NCBI RefSeq assembly: GCF_001083785.1
Contig: NZ_LAVL01000030.1
Span: 1 to 64,000 of the forward strand
Origin: Nonomuraea sp. SBT364
Lineage (GTDB): Bacteria > Actinomycetota > Actinomycetes > Streptosporangiales > Streptosporangiaceae
Length of the DNA stretch: 64,000 bases
Direction of reading: 5' to 3'
In this document: in pieces, positions 15,372-23,554 of the stretch
Layout of the letters: every line of letters begins with the position of its first letter
How positions within the stretch are numbered: the first letter of the stretch is position 1
Position numbers and translations under genes: made by a program
The notes under the pieces: generated by a model
Told to the model about the DNA's origin: nothing
Seen by the model: the letters and a program-made list of their open reading frames with translations, nothing else
Database searches by the model: none

Positions 15372-16079
15372 ATGTCGACCAACAATCTGGAACGCGTCCT
15401 CACCCATCCGCGCGAGACCGTGTGGGCCGCCATGTTCGCGCCCGAGGCGGCCGAGTACTGGCTGGGCACCGTGGCGAGCATCCTGCCGGAGCGTGAGGGC
15501 GCCGCCTTCTGCTGGCTGTACGATCCCGGCGCGCGCCTGCCCTTCGCCTACCCGGGCAGGGTCGAGAAGCTCACCCGGCACCGCAGGCTGGAGCTGGTGA
15601 CCGCGCTGTACTCCTGCGACGCCGAGGTGCGGATGACCTTCGAGCTGTCCGACCACGGTGCCGGGCACACCAGGCTCTCCCTGCGCCAGGAGGGCTTCCC
15701 CGACGAGGGCCACGGCAGGTTCGAGCGCGACGGCTTCCTGCACCACTGGGACCACTTCCTCGAACTGCTCGGCGACTACCTCGACGGCACGCCGCACAGC
15801 TACCACACGATGCACAAGACGGAGCTCGGCGTCATCCCGGTGGGCGCGGTGCGCGGCGAGGGCCTGCTGGTGCAGGGCGTGGCGCTCGGGACGCCGGCGG
15901 CCGGGGCGGGGGTTCGGCCCGGCGACGTGATCAGGGGCGCGCGCGACGCGGCCTTCGACAGCCTGGACGACCTGGACGCCTGGGTGGAGAGTCACCGGCC
16001 GGGCGACACGGTGGAGCTGCTGATCGGTGAGCGGGTCGTGCCGGTGACGCTGCGCGCCAAAGAATATGCGCCTGCCTGA
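15372..16079 (+). CDS. SRPBCC (AHSA1-like) domain fused to a PDZ domain
   Basis: A 235-residue two-domain protein. Residues 1-~145 have the SRPBCC/AHSA1 pattern (HPRETVWAAMFAPEAAEYWLG at the start; DGFLHHWDHFLELLGDYLDG as the long C-terminal helix). Residues ~150-235 are PDZ-like (GLLVQGVALGTPAAGAGVRPGDVIRGARDAAFDSLDDLDAWV). The SRPBCC fold binds hydrophobic small molecules and PDZ binds peptide C-termini, so it may hold the modified peptide. The combination is unusual. Start ATG 15372 after AAGGAG; its end overlaps the peptidase gene by 14 bp. Confidence 0.75.
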   Translation: MSTNNLERVLTHPRETVWAAMFAPEAAEYWLGTVASILPEREGAAFCWLYDPGARLPFAYPGRVEKLTRHRRLELVTALYSCDAEVRMTFELSDHGAGHTRLSLRQEGFPDEGHGRFERDGFLHHWDHFLELLGDYLDGTPHSYHTMHKTELGVIPVGAVRGEGLLVQGVALGTPAAGAGVRPGDVIRGARDAAFDSLDDLDAWVESHRPGDTVELLIGERVVPVTLRAKEYAPA

Positions 16080-17487
16080 CCGGGTGGTCCCCGGGCTGCC
16101 CCCGCCGTTCCTCCGCTCGCAGGTGGACGGCGGGCGGCCCGCGCTCGCGCTCACCCCGCGCGGCCCGGTGGTCAGCACCGACGCCTGGTCCGGCCGCCAC
16201 CTGGCGCTCTGGGCCGGCGGCCGCTGGGCTCCCCTCACGTCGGGGCCGCTCTGGCACGCCGAGCCGCGCTGGGAGGACGGCGTGCTCAGCGCCATGGTCT
16301 ACGACGACCTGGCCGCCGAGCAGGCCGTCCCCCGCGCCGTCTGGCCGGACGGGCACGGGCCGGTCTCCCGGGAAGGGCACGTCCTCACCCATCCCGTGGT
16401 GGGGACGGTCAAGCTGCCGCCCAAGGTCGCCGTCGAGGACGTGGCCACGGCGCCGGACAGGATCGCGATCCTGCTGCGCCGGGGCCGGGCCCGCCGGGTC
16501 GTGTGCGCGGGCCGTACCTGGACCTGCCACTGGGACGGCCCCGTCGCGGCGCTCGGCCCCTGGCTGCCGGACGGGGAGCTGGCGCTCGTCGTGGAGTCGT
16601 GGCCCGGCAGGACGGCGCGGGCGTGGCAGATACGCACCGGCGCCTTGCGCCCGCTCACCGGCCCCGCCCCGGCGGTGGTGCACGACGTGCGGCGCGACGG
16701 CGACCTGCTCGCGCTCACCTGGACCTCGGCCGACCAGCCGAGGCGGCTCCAGCTGGCCGAGCTCGGCGGCCCCCCGATACGGCTGCGCGCCGCCTCCTCG
16801 CCCCACGGCCTGCCTCCCGCGGCGCACACCCTGGCCGGAGGCACGCTCCCCTGCGTGGTACGCGACCCGTCCGGCGAGCCGCGCGGCACCGTGGTGCTCT
16901 TCCACGGCGGCCCGAACGGCGCCAACCTGGCCACCTGGTCGCCGCTGGCGGACTCCCTCGCGCTGGCCGGCTGGCGCGTGGTGCAGCCGAACCTGCGCGG
17001 CAGCAGGCTCCTCGACCCGGCGGTGTCCGCTCCTCTGCCCGAGCTGTACGGGTCCGACGACGTGGACGACGCGCTGCGGGTGCTCCGGGAGACGGCGGTG
17101 GGCCCTGTCGTGACGGGCGGGCTCAGCTACGGCGGCTACCTGGCCTCACGTGTGGCGCTGGCCGCGCCGGAGGTGCGCGGCGCCTTCCTGCTGTGCTCGT
17201 TCCTGCGCTCGGCGGACCTGCGCGAGGTCGAGCACGCCGCCGTGCGGGCGTTCCTGAAGACCGCGCGGTTCGCGCCCGACGACGAGCTGCCCGGGGTTCC
17301 GCTGTTCGTGGCGCACGGCGACAGGGATCCCCGTATCCCCGTGGAGGCCGTCCGCGCCCACCTGCCGCGCCTGCACCCGGACTCCGCCTGGACGGAGCTG
17401 GCGGGAGAGGGCCACGGGATGCTCACCGACGAGGCGGCCCAGCAGGTCTTCCCTCAGCTCTTCCGCTGGCTGGACCGCCTGGGGTGA
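16066..17487 (+). CDS. S9-family prolyl oligopeptidase-like serine peptidase
   Basis: A 473-residue protein without a signal peptide. The N-terminal ~270 residues are a beta-propeller-like region; the C-terminal part is an alpha/beta-hydrolase with the catalytic triad intact: Ser354 in GGLSYGG, Asp421 in HGDRDPRIP, His450 in GEGHG. Oxyanion region LFHGGPNG. S9 peptidases are known leader peptidases for some class III lanthipeptides, so removal of the leader from the 25-residue peptide is a reasonable inference. Last gene of the operon; only 3 bp separate its stop from the stop of the convergent 3-dehydratase copy 2. Confidence 0.85.
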   Translation: MRLPDRVVPGLPPPFLRSQVDGGRPALALTPRGPVVSTDAWSGRHLALWAGGRWAPLTSGPLWHAEPRWEDGVLSAMVYDDLAAEQAVPRAVWPDGHGPVSREGHVLTHPVVGTVKLPPKVAVEDVATAPDRIAILLRRGRARRVVCAGRTWTCHWDGPVAALGPWLPDGELALVVESWPGRTARAWQIRTGALRPLTGPAPAVVHDVRRDGDLLALTWTSADQPRRLQLAELGGPPIRLRAASSPHGLPPAAHTLAGGTLPCVVRDPSGEPRGTVVLFHGGPNGANLATWSPLADSLALAGWRVVQPNLRGSRLLDPAVSAPLPELYGSDDVDDALRVLRETAVGPVVTGGLSYGGYLASRVALAAPEVRGAFLLCSFLRSADLREVEHAAVRAFLKTARFAPDDELPGVPLFVAHGDRDPRIPVEAVRAHLPRLHPDSAWTELAGEGHGMLTDEAAQQVFPQLFRWLDRLG

Positions 17488-17490
17488 GCT

Positions 17491-18795
17491 TCATCCGCGT
17501 GCGGCGATGAATTCCTTGATCGAGGCGACCACGTAGTCGATCATCTGGTCGGTCAGGCCGGGATAGACGCCGACGTGGAAGGTGTGGGTGGTGATGAGGT
17601 CGGTGTTGACCAACTCCCCCACCACCCGGTGCTCGCGGTCGAGGTAGGCCGGATGGCGCAGCAGGTTGCCCGCGAACAGGCGGCGGGTGCCGATCTTGCG
17701 GTCCTCCAGGAAGTCCACCAGTTCCTTGGCATCGAACGGCGCCCCGGGGTCGACGGTGAGAACGAATCCGTACCAGCTCGGATCCGAGCGCGGCGTGGCC
17801 TCCGGCAAGATCAGATACGGGACGCCTTCCAGGCCCTCGCGCAGCCGCCGCCAGTTGTGACGGCGGGCGGCGCAGAAGTCATCCACCTTGCCCAGCTGGC
17901 TCAACCCGAGCGCCGCCTGCAACTCGGTGATCTTCAAGTTGTAGCCGACATGCGAGTAGATGTACTTGTGGTCATAGCCGTGCGGCAACGTCCCCATCTG
18001 ATAGCTGAACCTCTTCAGGCAGGTGTTGCTCTCACCCGGCTCACACCAGCAGTCCCGCCCCCAGTCCCGCAACGACTCGACGATACGAGACAGCAACAGG
18101 CTGGAGGTCAGCACACACCCGCCCTCACCCATCGTCATGTGATGAGCCGGGTAGAAGCTGACCGTGGTCAGATCACCGAACGTGCCCACCGGCTCGCCGT
18201 CATACGTCGACCCGACGGCGTCGCAGCTGTCCTCCACCAGGAACAGTTCATGCTCGGCCGCGAGTTCGGCCATCTCCGCCACCGCGAACGGGTTGCCGAC
18301 GGTGTGCGCGATCATGATCGCCCGCGTTTTCGGGCCGATCGCCCGCGCCACCATGTCCACGGTCGGGTTGTAGGTGCCGAGTTCCACATCCACATAAACC
18401 GGGACGAGACCGTTTTGCAGGATCGGGTTCACCGTCGTCGGGAACGCCGCCGCAACAGTGATCACCTCATCACCCGGCCGCAGACGGGCGTCTTCCAGCC
18501 GGTGTGACGTCAAAGCCGAGATGGCCAGCAGGTTCGCCGAAGAGCCCGAGTTGGTGAGGTGGGCTTTGCGGCGTTTCATCTTGCGGGCGAAGACCGACTC
18601 GAACTTCCTGGCCCGGCTGCCGCCGGCCACCCGCAGTTCGAGAGCCGCCTCGACCAGCGCCAGCCGGTCGGCCACGTCATGCACGGCCCCGGTCGGCCAG
18701 ATCTCGGTGACGCCCGGCTCGAAATCCCCGGCGGGTTCCACATCGGCGTGGTATTTACGCACCTCGTCGAGGATCAACGCCTTGTGTTCGTTCAT
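17491..18795 (-). CDS. rfbH: NDP-4-keto-6-deoxyhexose 3-dehydratase-like enzyme (RfbH/DdhC family), copy 2
   Basis: Second copy of the 434-residue PMP/[2Fe-2S] 3-dehydratase. It keeps His219 in place of the aminotransferase Lys and Cys249, Cys251 and Cys259. The only residue change from copy 1 is Val for Thr in VVGELVNTD, within a cluster of six nucleotide differences near the 3' end. Unlike copy 1, no nucleotidylyltransferase follows; the gene ends 3 bp from the convergent S9 peptidase. Either redundancy gives dosage or one copy is a relic of the event that placed the YcaO operon here. Confidence 0.9.
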   Translation of the reverse strand: MNEHKALILDEVRKYHADVEPAGDFEPGVTEIWPTGAVHDVADRLALVEAALELRVAGGSRARKFESVFARKMKRRKAHLTNSGSSANLLAISALTSHRLEDARLRPGDEVITVAAAFPTTVNPILQNGLVPVYVDVELGTYNPTVDMVARAIGPKTRAIMIAHTVGNPFAVAEMAELAAEHELFLVEDSCDAVGSTYDGEPVGTFGDLTTVSFYPAHHMTMGEGGCVLTSSLLLSRIVESLRDWGRDCWCEPGESNTCLKRFSYQMGTLPHGYDHKYIYSHVGYNLKITELQAALGLSQLGKVDDFCAARRHNWRRLREGLEGVPYLILPEATPRSDPSWYGFVLTVDPGAPFDAKELVDFLEDRKIGTRRLFAGNLLRHPAYLDREHRVVGELVNTDLITTHTFHVGVYPGLTDQMIDYVVASIKEFIAARG

Positions 18796-18849
18796 CTCCG
18801 GCCCTTCGTCGATGCACCACTCCACAGCATCGGCCACCAGCAATTCCAG

Positions 18850-18867
18850 CCGCATCTCCTGTATTGC
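18850..18867 (-). promoter_or_regulatory. Cluster promoter box for 3-dehydratase copy 2
   Basis: Identical to 10102-10119: gene-sense GCAATACAGGAGATGCGG with an 18-bp spacer and GATGCT. Confidence 0.7.
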
Positions 18868-18876
18868 CCCGGCCAG

Positions 18877-18894
18877 GCAACCCACAAGATGCGC
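18877..18894 (+). promoter_or_regulatory. Cluster promoter box for sugar dehydrogenase copy 2
   Basis: Identical to 10129-10146: GCAACCCACAAGATGCGC upstream of ATG 18961. Confidence 0.55.
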
Positions 18895-18960
18895 CCCACC
18901 ACGAATTGCGTTGTGCTGACAGCAGGAATTCGACCGGTCACCCACAAAAGGGGAACGTTT

Positions 18961-20307
18961 ATGCGATACCTGCGCGAAAACGAACAGCCCAAAGTGGCCG
19001 TCATCGGACTCGGCTACGTCGGCTCCTGCTACGCCGCGATCCTCGCCGAACGAGGCTGGCACGTCACAGGCATCGACACCAACACCCACCTCATCCAAGA
19101 ACTCCAAGACGGCCACTGCCGCTACCAAGAAGACGGCCTCGCACCCCTGCTCGAAGCCGCCATCACCGACAGCCGGCTCAGCCTCACCACCGACTTCGCC
19201 GCCATCACCGACGCCGACGTCCTGCTACTCACCGTCGGCACCCCCGTCCGCACCGACGGCTCCATGGTCGAAGAGCAACTGGGACAGGCATCCGAGCAGA
19301 TAGGCCGGCACCTACGCCCCGGACAACTCGTCCTCGTCAAAAGCACCGTCCCACCCGGAACGACCCGCGACTTCGTTCGGCCACTGCTGGAGCAGGGCGG
19401 CCTCACCTGCGGCACCGACTTCAACCTCGCCTTCACCCCCGAACGGTTCGCCGAAGGCACCGCACTCAAAGAGCTGCGGTCACTCCCCATCGTGGTCGGC
19501 GGCATCGACGACGACAGCACCCAAGACGCCGCCCTGTTCTGGCGCCAAGCACTCCACGTCGACGTCCTCACCCAAGACTCCCCCGAAGCCGCCGAAATCG
19601 TGAAACTAGCCGACAACTGGTGGATCGACCTCAACATCGCCATGGCCAACGAACTCGCCAAATTCTGCGCCGCCTACAACGTCGACGTCCTCGACGTCAT
19701 CACCGCCGCCAACACCATCACCAAAGGCAAACACCACGTCAACATCCTCCTGCCCAGCATCGGCGTCGGCGGCTCCTGCCTCGTCAAAGACCCCTGGATG
19801 GTCTGGCACACCGCCCAACGACACGGCATCGAACTCCACACCCCACCCACCAGCCGCAAAATCAACCAAACCATGCCCGACCACACCAGCCAACTCATCA
19901 TCGACACCCTGGCCAGCCAGGGCAAAAACCCCGCCACAGCAACCATCGCCATCCTCGGCGCCGCCTTCAAGAACAACACCGGCGACCTCCGCGCCACCCC
20001 CGTCGAAGGCGTCATCACCGCCCTCCTCAAAGCCGGCGCCACCGTCAAGCTGCACGACCCCCTCGTCGACCCCTACCAAGCCGAAACCCAACTCGGCATC
20101 ACCCCCACCGAAACCCTCCACGAAACCGTCCGCGACGCCGACTGCATCGCCATCATGGCCCTCCACCACGACTTCACCCACATCGACTACGCCACCCTCC
20201 CCGTCGCCCCCCAATGCCTCATCCTCGACGGCCGCGCCTACTACACCAAGCAAAAGATCGCCGAACTACGCCACCTCGGCTACACCTACCTCGGCATCGG
20301 ACGCTGA
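18961..20307 (+). CDS. Nucleotide-sugar dehydrogenase, copy 2
   Basis: Second copy of the 448-residue NAD-dependent dehydrogenase, with GLGYVGS and catalytic Cys in GVGGSCLVKDPW. One residue differs from copy 1 (His for Gln in AELRHLGY). As in copy 1, Glu, Gln and Lys are often coded GAA, CAA and AAA, unlike flanking genes that strongly prefer GAG, CAG and AAG, which suggests the pair came from another source. It lies 97 bp before the condensation-enzyme gene. Confidence 0.88.
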   Translation: MRYLRENEQPKVAVIGLGYVGSCYAAILAERGWHVTGIDTNTHLIQELQDGHCRYQEDGLAPLLEAAITDSRLSLTTDFAAITDADVLLLTVGTPVRTDGSMVEEQLGQASEQIGRHLRPGQLVLVKSTVPPGTTRDFVRPLLEQGGLTCGTDFNLAFTPERFAEGTALKELRSLPIVVGGIDDDSTQDAALFWRQALHVDVLTQDSPEAAEIVKLADNWWIDLNIAMANELAKFCAAYNVDVLDVITAANTITKGKHHVNILLPSIGVGGSCLVKDPWMVWHTAQRHGIELHTPPTSRKINQTMPDHTSQLIIDTLASQGKNPATATIAILGAAFKNNTGDLRATPVEGVITALLKAGATVKLHDPLVDPYQAETQLGITPTETLHETVRDADCIAIMALHHDFTHIDYATLPVAPQCLILDGRAYYTKQKIAELRHLGYTYLGIGR

Positions 20308-20313
20308 AAGACA

Positions 20314-20331
20314 GCAATCCAGAATAAGTCC
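20314..20331 (+). promoter_or_regulatory. Candidate cluster promoter box before condensation enzyme
   Basis: GCAATCCAGAATAAGTCC is a partial match to the cluster box. A 17-bp spacer leads to TATTCT as a good -10 (20349-20354). The start codon is at 20405. Confidence 0.4.
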
Positions 20332-20341
20332 GGAAAGCCGC

Positions 20342-20370
20342 ACGCGGATATTCTTTTAGTTCGTCCGCGT
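20342..20370. promoter_or_regulatory. Inverted repeat around the putative -10 of the condensation gene
   Basis: ACGCGGA (20342-20348) and TCCGCGT (20364-20370) are perfect 7-bp inverted arms with a 15-bp AT-rich centre that covers the candidate -10. It could be an operator or a 5'-UTR hairpin. Confidence 0.3.
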
Positions 20371-20404
20371 TGCGCCTTTGCGGCGAATTCAGTGAAGGGA
20401 CCCT

Positions 20405-21778
20405 GTGGTGAGCGTCACCGAAATCCTGCACACGCCGAGCGAGCCGGTGAGCCGCGTTCCGCTTTCCCTCAATCAGGAATTCCTGTCCGTCTTCGACGAG
20501 GGTGACGATTCGGGGCCGTTCGGACCGGCGTACAACATCTTCTACGCCTGCCGGCTGCGCGGCGAGATCGACGACGAGACGCTGCGCGCCGCCATGGGCG
20601 ACGTCGTGGCGCGGCACGAGGCGCTGCGCACGCTGCTCGTGCGCGAGCCCGGCGACAGTCATCAGCGGATCATGCCGCCCGGCCCGGTGGAGCTGGCGGT
20701 GCGCGACCTGTCCGGCACCGATCCCGGCTCGCGTGACCTGCGGGCGAGCGAGCTGGTCAACGAGGTGGAGTCGGGCTCCTACAGCGCGACGGCGGTGCCG
20801 CTGCTGCGCGGGGTGCTGGGCCGCTTCGACCCGGCCGACGCCGTGCTCGTGCTGGCCGTCCACCACACCGCGGCCGACGCCTGGTCGATGCACGTGATCA
20901 TGCGGGAGGTCGCCCTCTGCTACGCGGTCCGCCGCGGGCACCCGGTCGAGCTGCCGGCCGCGCCGCCCCAGTACCGGGAGTACGCGGCGTGGGAGCGGGA
21001 GCGGGCCGCCTCCGCCGAGCTGGACGCCGCGCGGGAGTTCTGGCGGGAGAAGCTGCGCGGGGCCGAGATGCTCACCTTTCCCACCGACCATCCGCGTTCG
21101 GCCGGGCTGCCGAAGACCACCGGCTGGCACCGCTTCACGGTCGGCGCCGAGCTCAGCGCCGCGACCAGGAAGGCGGCGGCGAGGCTGCGCTGCTCGCCGT
21201 TCATGGTCCTGTTCGCCGCGCACGCGATCGTGCTGCGCCGCATCACCGGGGCGAGCGACATCGCGGTCCCGACCTTCACCACCGGGCGCGGCGCCATGCG
21301 CTTCCACCAGACCGTCGGGTCGTTCTTCAACTTCGTGCCGCTGCGCACCGACCTGGTCGGCTGCGACACCTTCGGCGACGTGGCGCTGCGCGTGCGGGCG
21401 AGCTGCCTGGAGAGCTACGCCCACGACATCCCGTTCTCGGAGATCGTGGCGCAGGCGCCGCAGCTCATGAGCACGGCGGCGGCCGACGACGGCGGCCTGT
21501 TCCTGTTCCAGGTCTTCCACTCGCCGTTCGCGATGAACGGGGAGCGGATCGGCGACGTCGAGTACTCCGAGGTCCCCCGGCTGCTGTCCCAGCCGTCCGG
21601 CGGCGACATCCCGGACGGCGCGCTGTGCGAGCTCAACATCACGCCCGCCGGGGAGATCATCGGAACCCTCGGCTACAACACCAACCTGTGGAACCCGGAC
21701 ACGATGGCCGACTGGGCCTCGGAGTTCACCACTGTGCTGCGGGCCGTCGTCACCACTCCGGATTCCCCCTTGCACTAG
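20405..21778 (+). CDS. Free-standing NRPS condensation enzyme (SgcC5-like)
   Basis: A 457-residue stand-alone condensation domain. The catalytic motif is HHTAADAW (HHxxxDx, near residue 150). Other C-domain cores are visible: VVARHEALRTLL, PPQYREYAAWE, VPTFTTGR and GSFFNFVPLRTDL. In C-1027 the homologous SgcC5 joins the carrier-bound beta-amino acid to the enediyne core by ester formation; the same job is likely here with the beta-tyrosine unit. Starts GTG (20405, or GTG 20408) after AAGGGA. First gene of a run with the exporter, UvrA-like and glycosyltransferase genes. Confidence 0.85.
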   Translation: MVSVTEILHTPSEPVSRVPLSLNQEFLSVFDEGDDSGPFGPAYNIFYACRLRGEIDDETLRAAMGDVVARHEALRTLLVREPGDSHQRIMPPGPVELAVRDLSGTDPGSRDLRASELVNEVESGSYSATAVPLLRGVLGRFDPADAVLVLAVHHTAADAWSMHVIMREVALCYAVRRGHPVELPAAPPQYREYAAWERERAASAELDAAREFWREKLRGAEMLTFPTDHPRSAGLPKTTGWHRFTVGAELSAATRKAAARLRCSPFMVLFAAHAIVLRRITGASDIAVPTFTTGRGAMRFHQTVGSFFNFVPLRTDLVGCDTFGDVALRVRASCLESYAHDIPFSEIVAQAPQLMSTAAADDGGLFLFQVFHSPFAMNGERIGDVEYSEVPRLLSQPSGGDIPDGALCELNITPAGEIIGTLGYNTNLWNPDTMADWASEFTTVLRAVVTTPDSPLH

Positions 21779-21819
21779 GGCCGCGGGCCCTGGAAACCCC
21801 CCAGACGGAAGGATTTCCC

Positions 21820-23466
21820 ATGGATGTGAGCTCCGGCGCCGGGTCCGATGTGCGGGCCGGTCGCAAGGAGTGGATCGGCCTGGCCGTCCTGGCCCTGCCG
21901 ACCCTGCTGCTGTCGCTGGACATGAGCGCGCTGTACCTTGCGTTGCCACACCTGAGCCAGGACCTGGGCGCGAGCGCGACCCAGCAGCTCTGGATCACCG
22001 ACATCTACGGATTCCTGATCGCCGGGTTCCTGGTCACGATGGGCACGCTCGGCGACCGGGTCGGCCGCCGCAGGCTGCTGCTGATCGGCGCCGTCGCGTT
22101 CGCCGCCGCCTCGGTGGCGGCCGCGTACTCGACCAGCGCGGAGATGCTGATCATCTCCCGGGCGCTGATGGGCATCGCCGGCGCCACCCTGATGCCGTCC
22201 ACGATGTCGCTGCTGGGCGTGATGTTCAAGAATCCCCAGCAGATGGGCATCGCGATCGCCGTGTGGATGAGCTGCTTCATGGGCGGCATGGCGATCGGCC
22301 CGGTCGTCGGCGGCGTGCTGCTGGTGAACTTCTGGTGGGGTTCGGTGTTCCTGCTGGGCGTGCCGGTCATGGCGCTGCTCCTGCTGGCGGGGCCGAAGCT
22401 GCTGCCGGAGTACCGCGACTCCGAGGGCGGCAAGGTCGACCTGCTGAGCGTGGCGCTGTCGCTGGCCGCGATCCTGCCCGTCATCTACGGGCTCAAGGAG
22501 GTCGCCAGAGGCGGCTGGCAGCCGCTGAACATCACCGCCGTCGCCGTCGGCCTGATCGTCGGCGTGCTGTTCGTGCAGCGGCAGCGGCGGCTGGCCAGCC
22601 CACTGCTCGACATGCAGTTGTTCAGGAACCGCTCGTTCAGCGCCGCCCTGGTGATCATGGTGGGTGGCGGCATCATGAGCGGCACGTACCTGCTGGTCAA
22701 CCTCTACCTGCAGACCGTCGAGGGCCTCTCGCCGCTGCAGGCGGGCGCGTGGCTGGTGCCCTCGACGATCGCCACCATCTTCGGTGTGATGGCCGCGCCG
22801 GCCATCGCGCGCAAGATCAGGCCCGGGTACGTCATGGCCGGCGGCCTGGTGGTCACCGCGGCCGGCTACCTGCTGCTCACCCAGGTGGGCAGCTCCGCGG
22901 GCGTCGCGCTGCTGGTCACGGGTCTCATCGTCAGCTCGCTCGGCGCCGGCCCGATGGGCGCGCTGGGCACCGGGCTGATCATGGGGTCCGTGCCGCCGGA
23001 GAAGGCGGGCTCGGCATCGGCGATGTCGGAGACCAGCGGCGAGTTCGGCATCGCGTTCGGCATCGCCGTGATGGGCAGCGTCGGCACCGCCGTCTACCAG
23101 GGCAGCCTCGGCGACGGCGTGCCCGCGGGCGTGCCCGCCGGGGTGGCGCAGACCGCCCAGGAGAGCATCGCGGGCGCCTACACGGCCGTCGAGCAGTTGT
23201 CGGGGCCGGTGGCGACGCAACTGCTCACGGCCGCCCGTGATGCGTTCACCTCGGCGATGAACACCACCGCCGTGGCCAGCGCCGCCGTCGCGCTCGTGCT
23301 GGCCACCGTGGCCGCCGTCGCGCTGCGGCACGCGCCGCCGACCGCCGAGGCCGAGGCCGCCGGCCAGACCGAGGACGACCCCGGCGCAGCGCAGGCCGGG
23401 ACAGCGCAGGCCGGGACAGCGCACGACGAGCTCGACCACCAGGTGGCCGAGACCGTGGCCAAGTAA
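21820..23466 (+). CDS. MFS drug exporter, DHA2 family (14 TM)
   Basis: A 548-residue DHA2-type efflux protein with about fourteen hydrophobic helices and the motif GFLVTMGTLGDRVGRRRLLL. The sequence LDMSALYLALPHLSQDL at the first helix matches QacA/SMR-type pumps. C-1027 and related clusters carry such an exporter (SgcB). The cytoplasmic C-tail has a duplicated 15-bp unit coding AQAGT. Start ATG 21820, 41 bp after the condensation gene. Probably exports the chromophore. Confidence 0.92.
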   Translation: MDVSSGAGSDVRAGRKEWIGLAVLALPTLLLSLDMSALYLALPHLSQDLGASATQQLWITDIYGFLIAGFLVTMGTLGDRVGRRRLLLIGAVAFAAASVAAAYSTSAEMLIISRALMGIAGATLMPSTMSLLGVMFKNPQQMGIAIAVWMSCFMGGMAIGPVVGGVLLVNFWWGSVFLLGVPVMALLLLAGPKLLPEYRDSEGGKVDLLSVALSLAAILPVIYGLKEVARGGWQPLNITAVAVGLIVGVLFVQRQRRLASPLLDMQLFRNRSFSAALVIMVGGGIMSGTYLLVNLYLQTVEGLSPLQAGAWLVPSTIATIFGVMAAPAIARKIRPGYVMAGGLVVTAAGYLLLTQVGSSAGVALLVTGLIVSSLGAGPMGALGTGLIMGSVPPEKAGSASAMSETSGEFGIAFGIAVMGSVGTAVYQGSLGDGVPAGVPAGVAQTAQESIAGAYTAVEQLSGPVATQLLTAARDAFTSAMNTTAVASAAVALVLATVAAVALRHAPPTAEAEAAGQTEDDPGAAQAGTAQAGTAHDELDHQVAETVAK

Positions 23467-23480
23467 CCGGTCCTCGACCA

Positions 23481-23519
23481 GTGATCCGGCCGGAGGTTGG
23501 AGCACCTCGGCCGGATCAC
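23481..23519 (+). terminator. Hairpin between exporter and UvrA-like gene
   Basis: GTGATCCGGCCG and CGGCCGGATCAC form a perfect 12-bp stem with an inner AGGT/ACCT extension. It may attenuate read-through into the UvrA-like gene. Confidence 0.65.
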
Positions 23520-23554
23520 CGTGTCTCCCGCGCCCCGCAGGAACAGGAGCATCA

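Larger units (their letters stand above)
17491..20307. repeat. 2,817-bp direct repeat, copy 2
   Basis: Same sequence and orientation as 8743-11559 (offset 8,748 bp), with about seven mismatches. Ends coincide with the two stop codons of the divergent pair. See copy 1. Confidence 0.97.

Noticed and set aside
8743-20307. Composite transposon with the 2.8-kb repeats as insertion sequences
   Set aside because: The repeats encode sugar enzymes, not a transposase, have no terminal inverted repeats, and show no target-site duplication at their edges.
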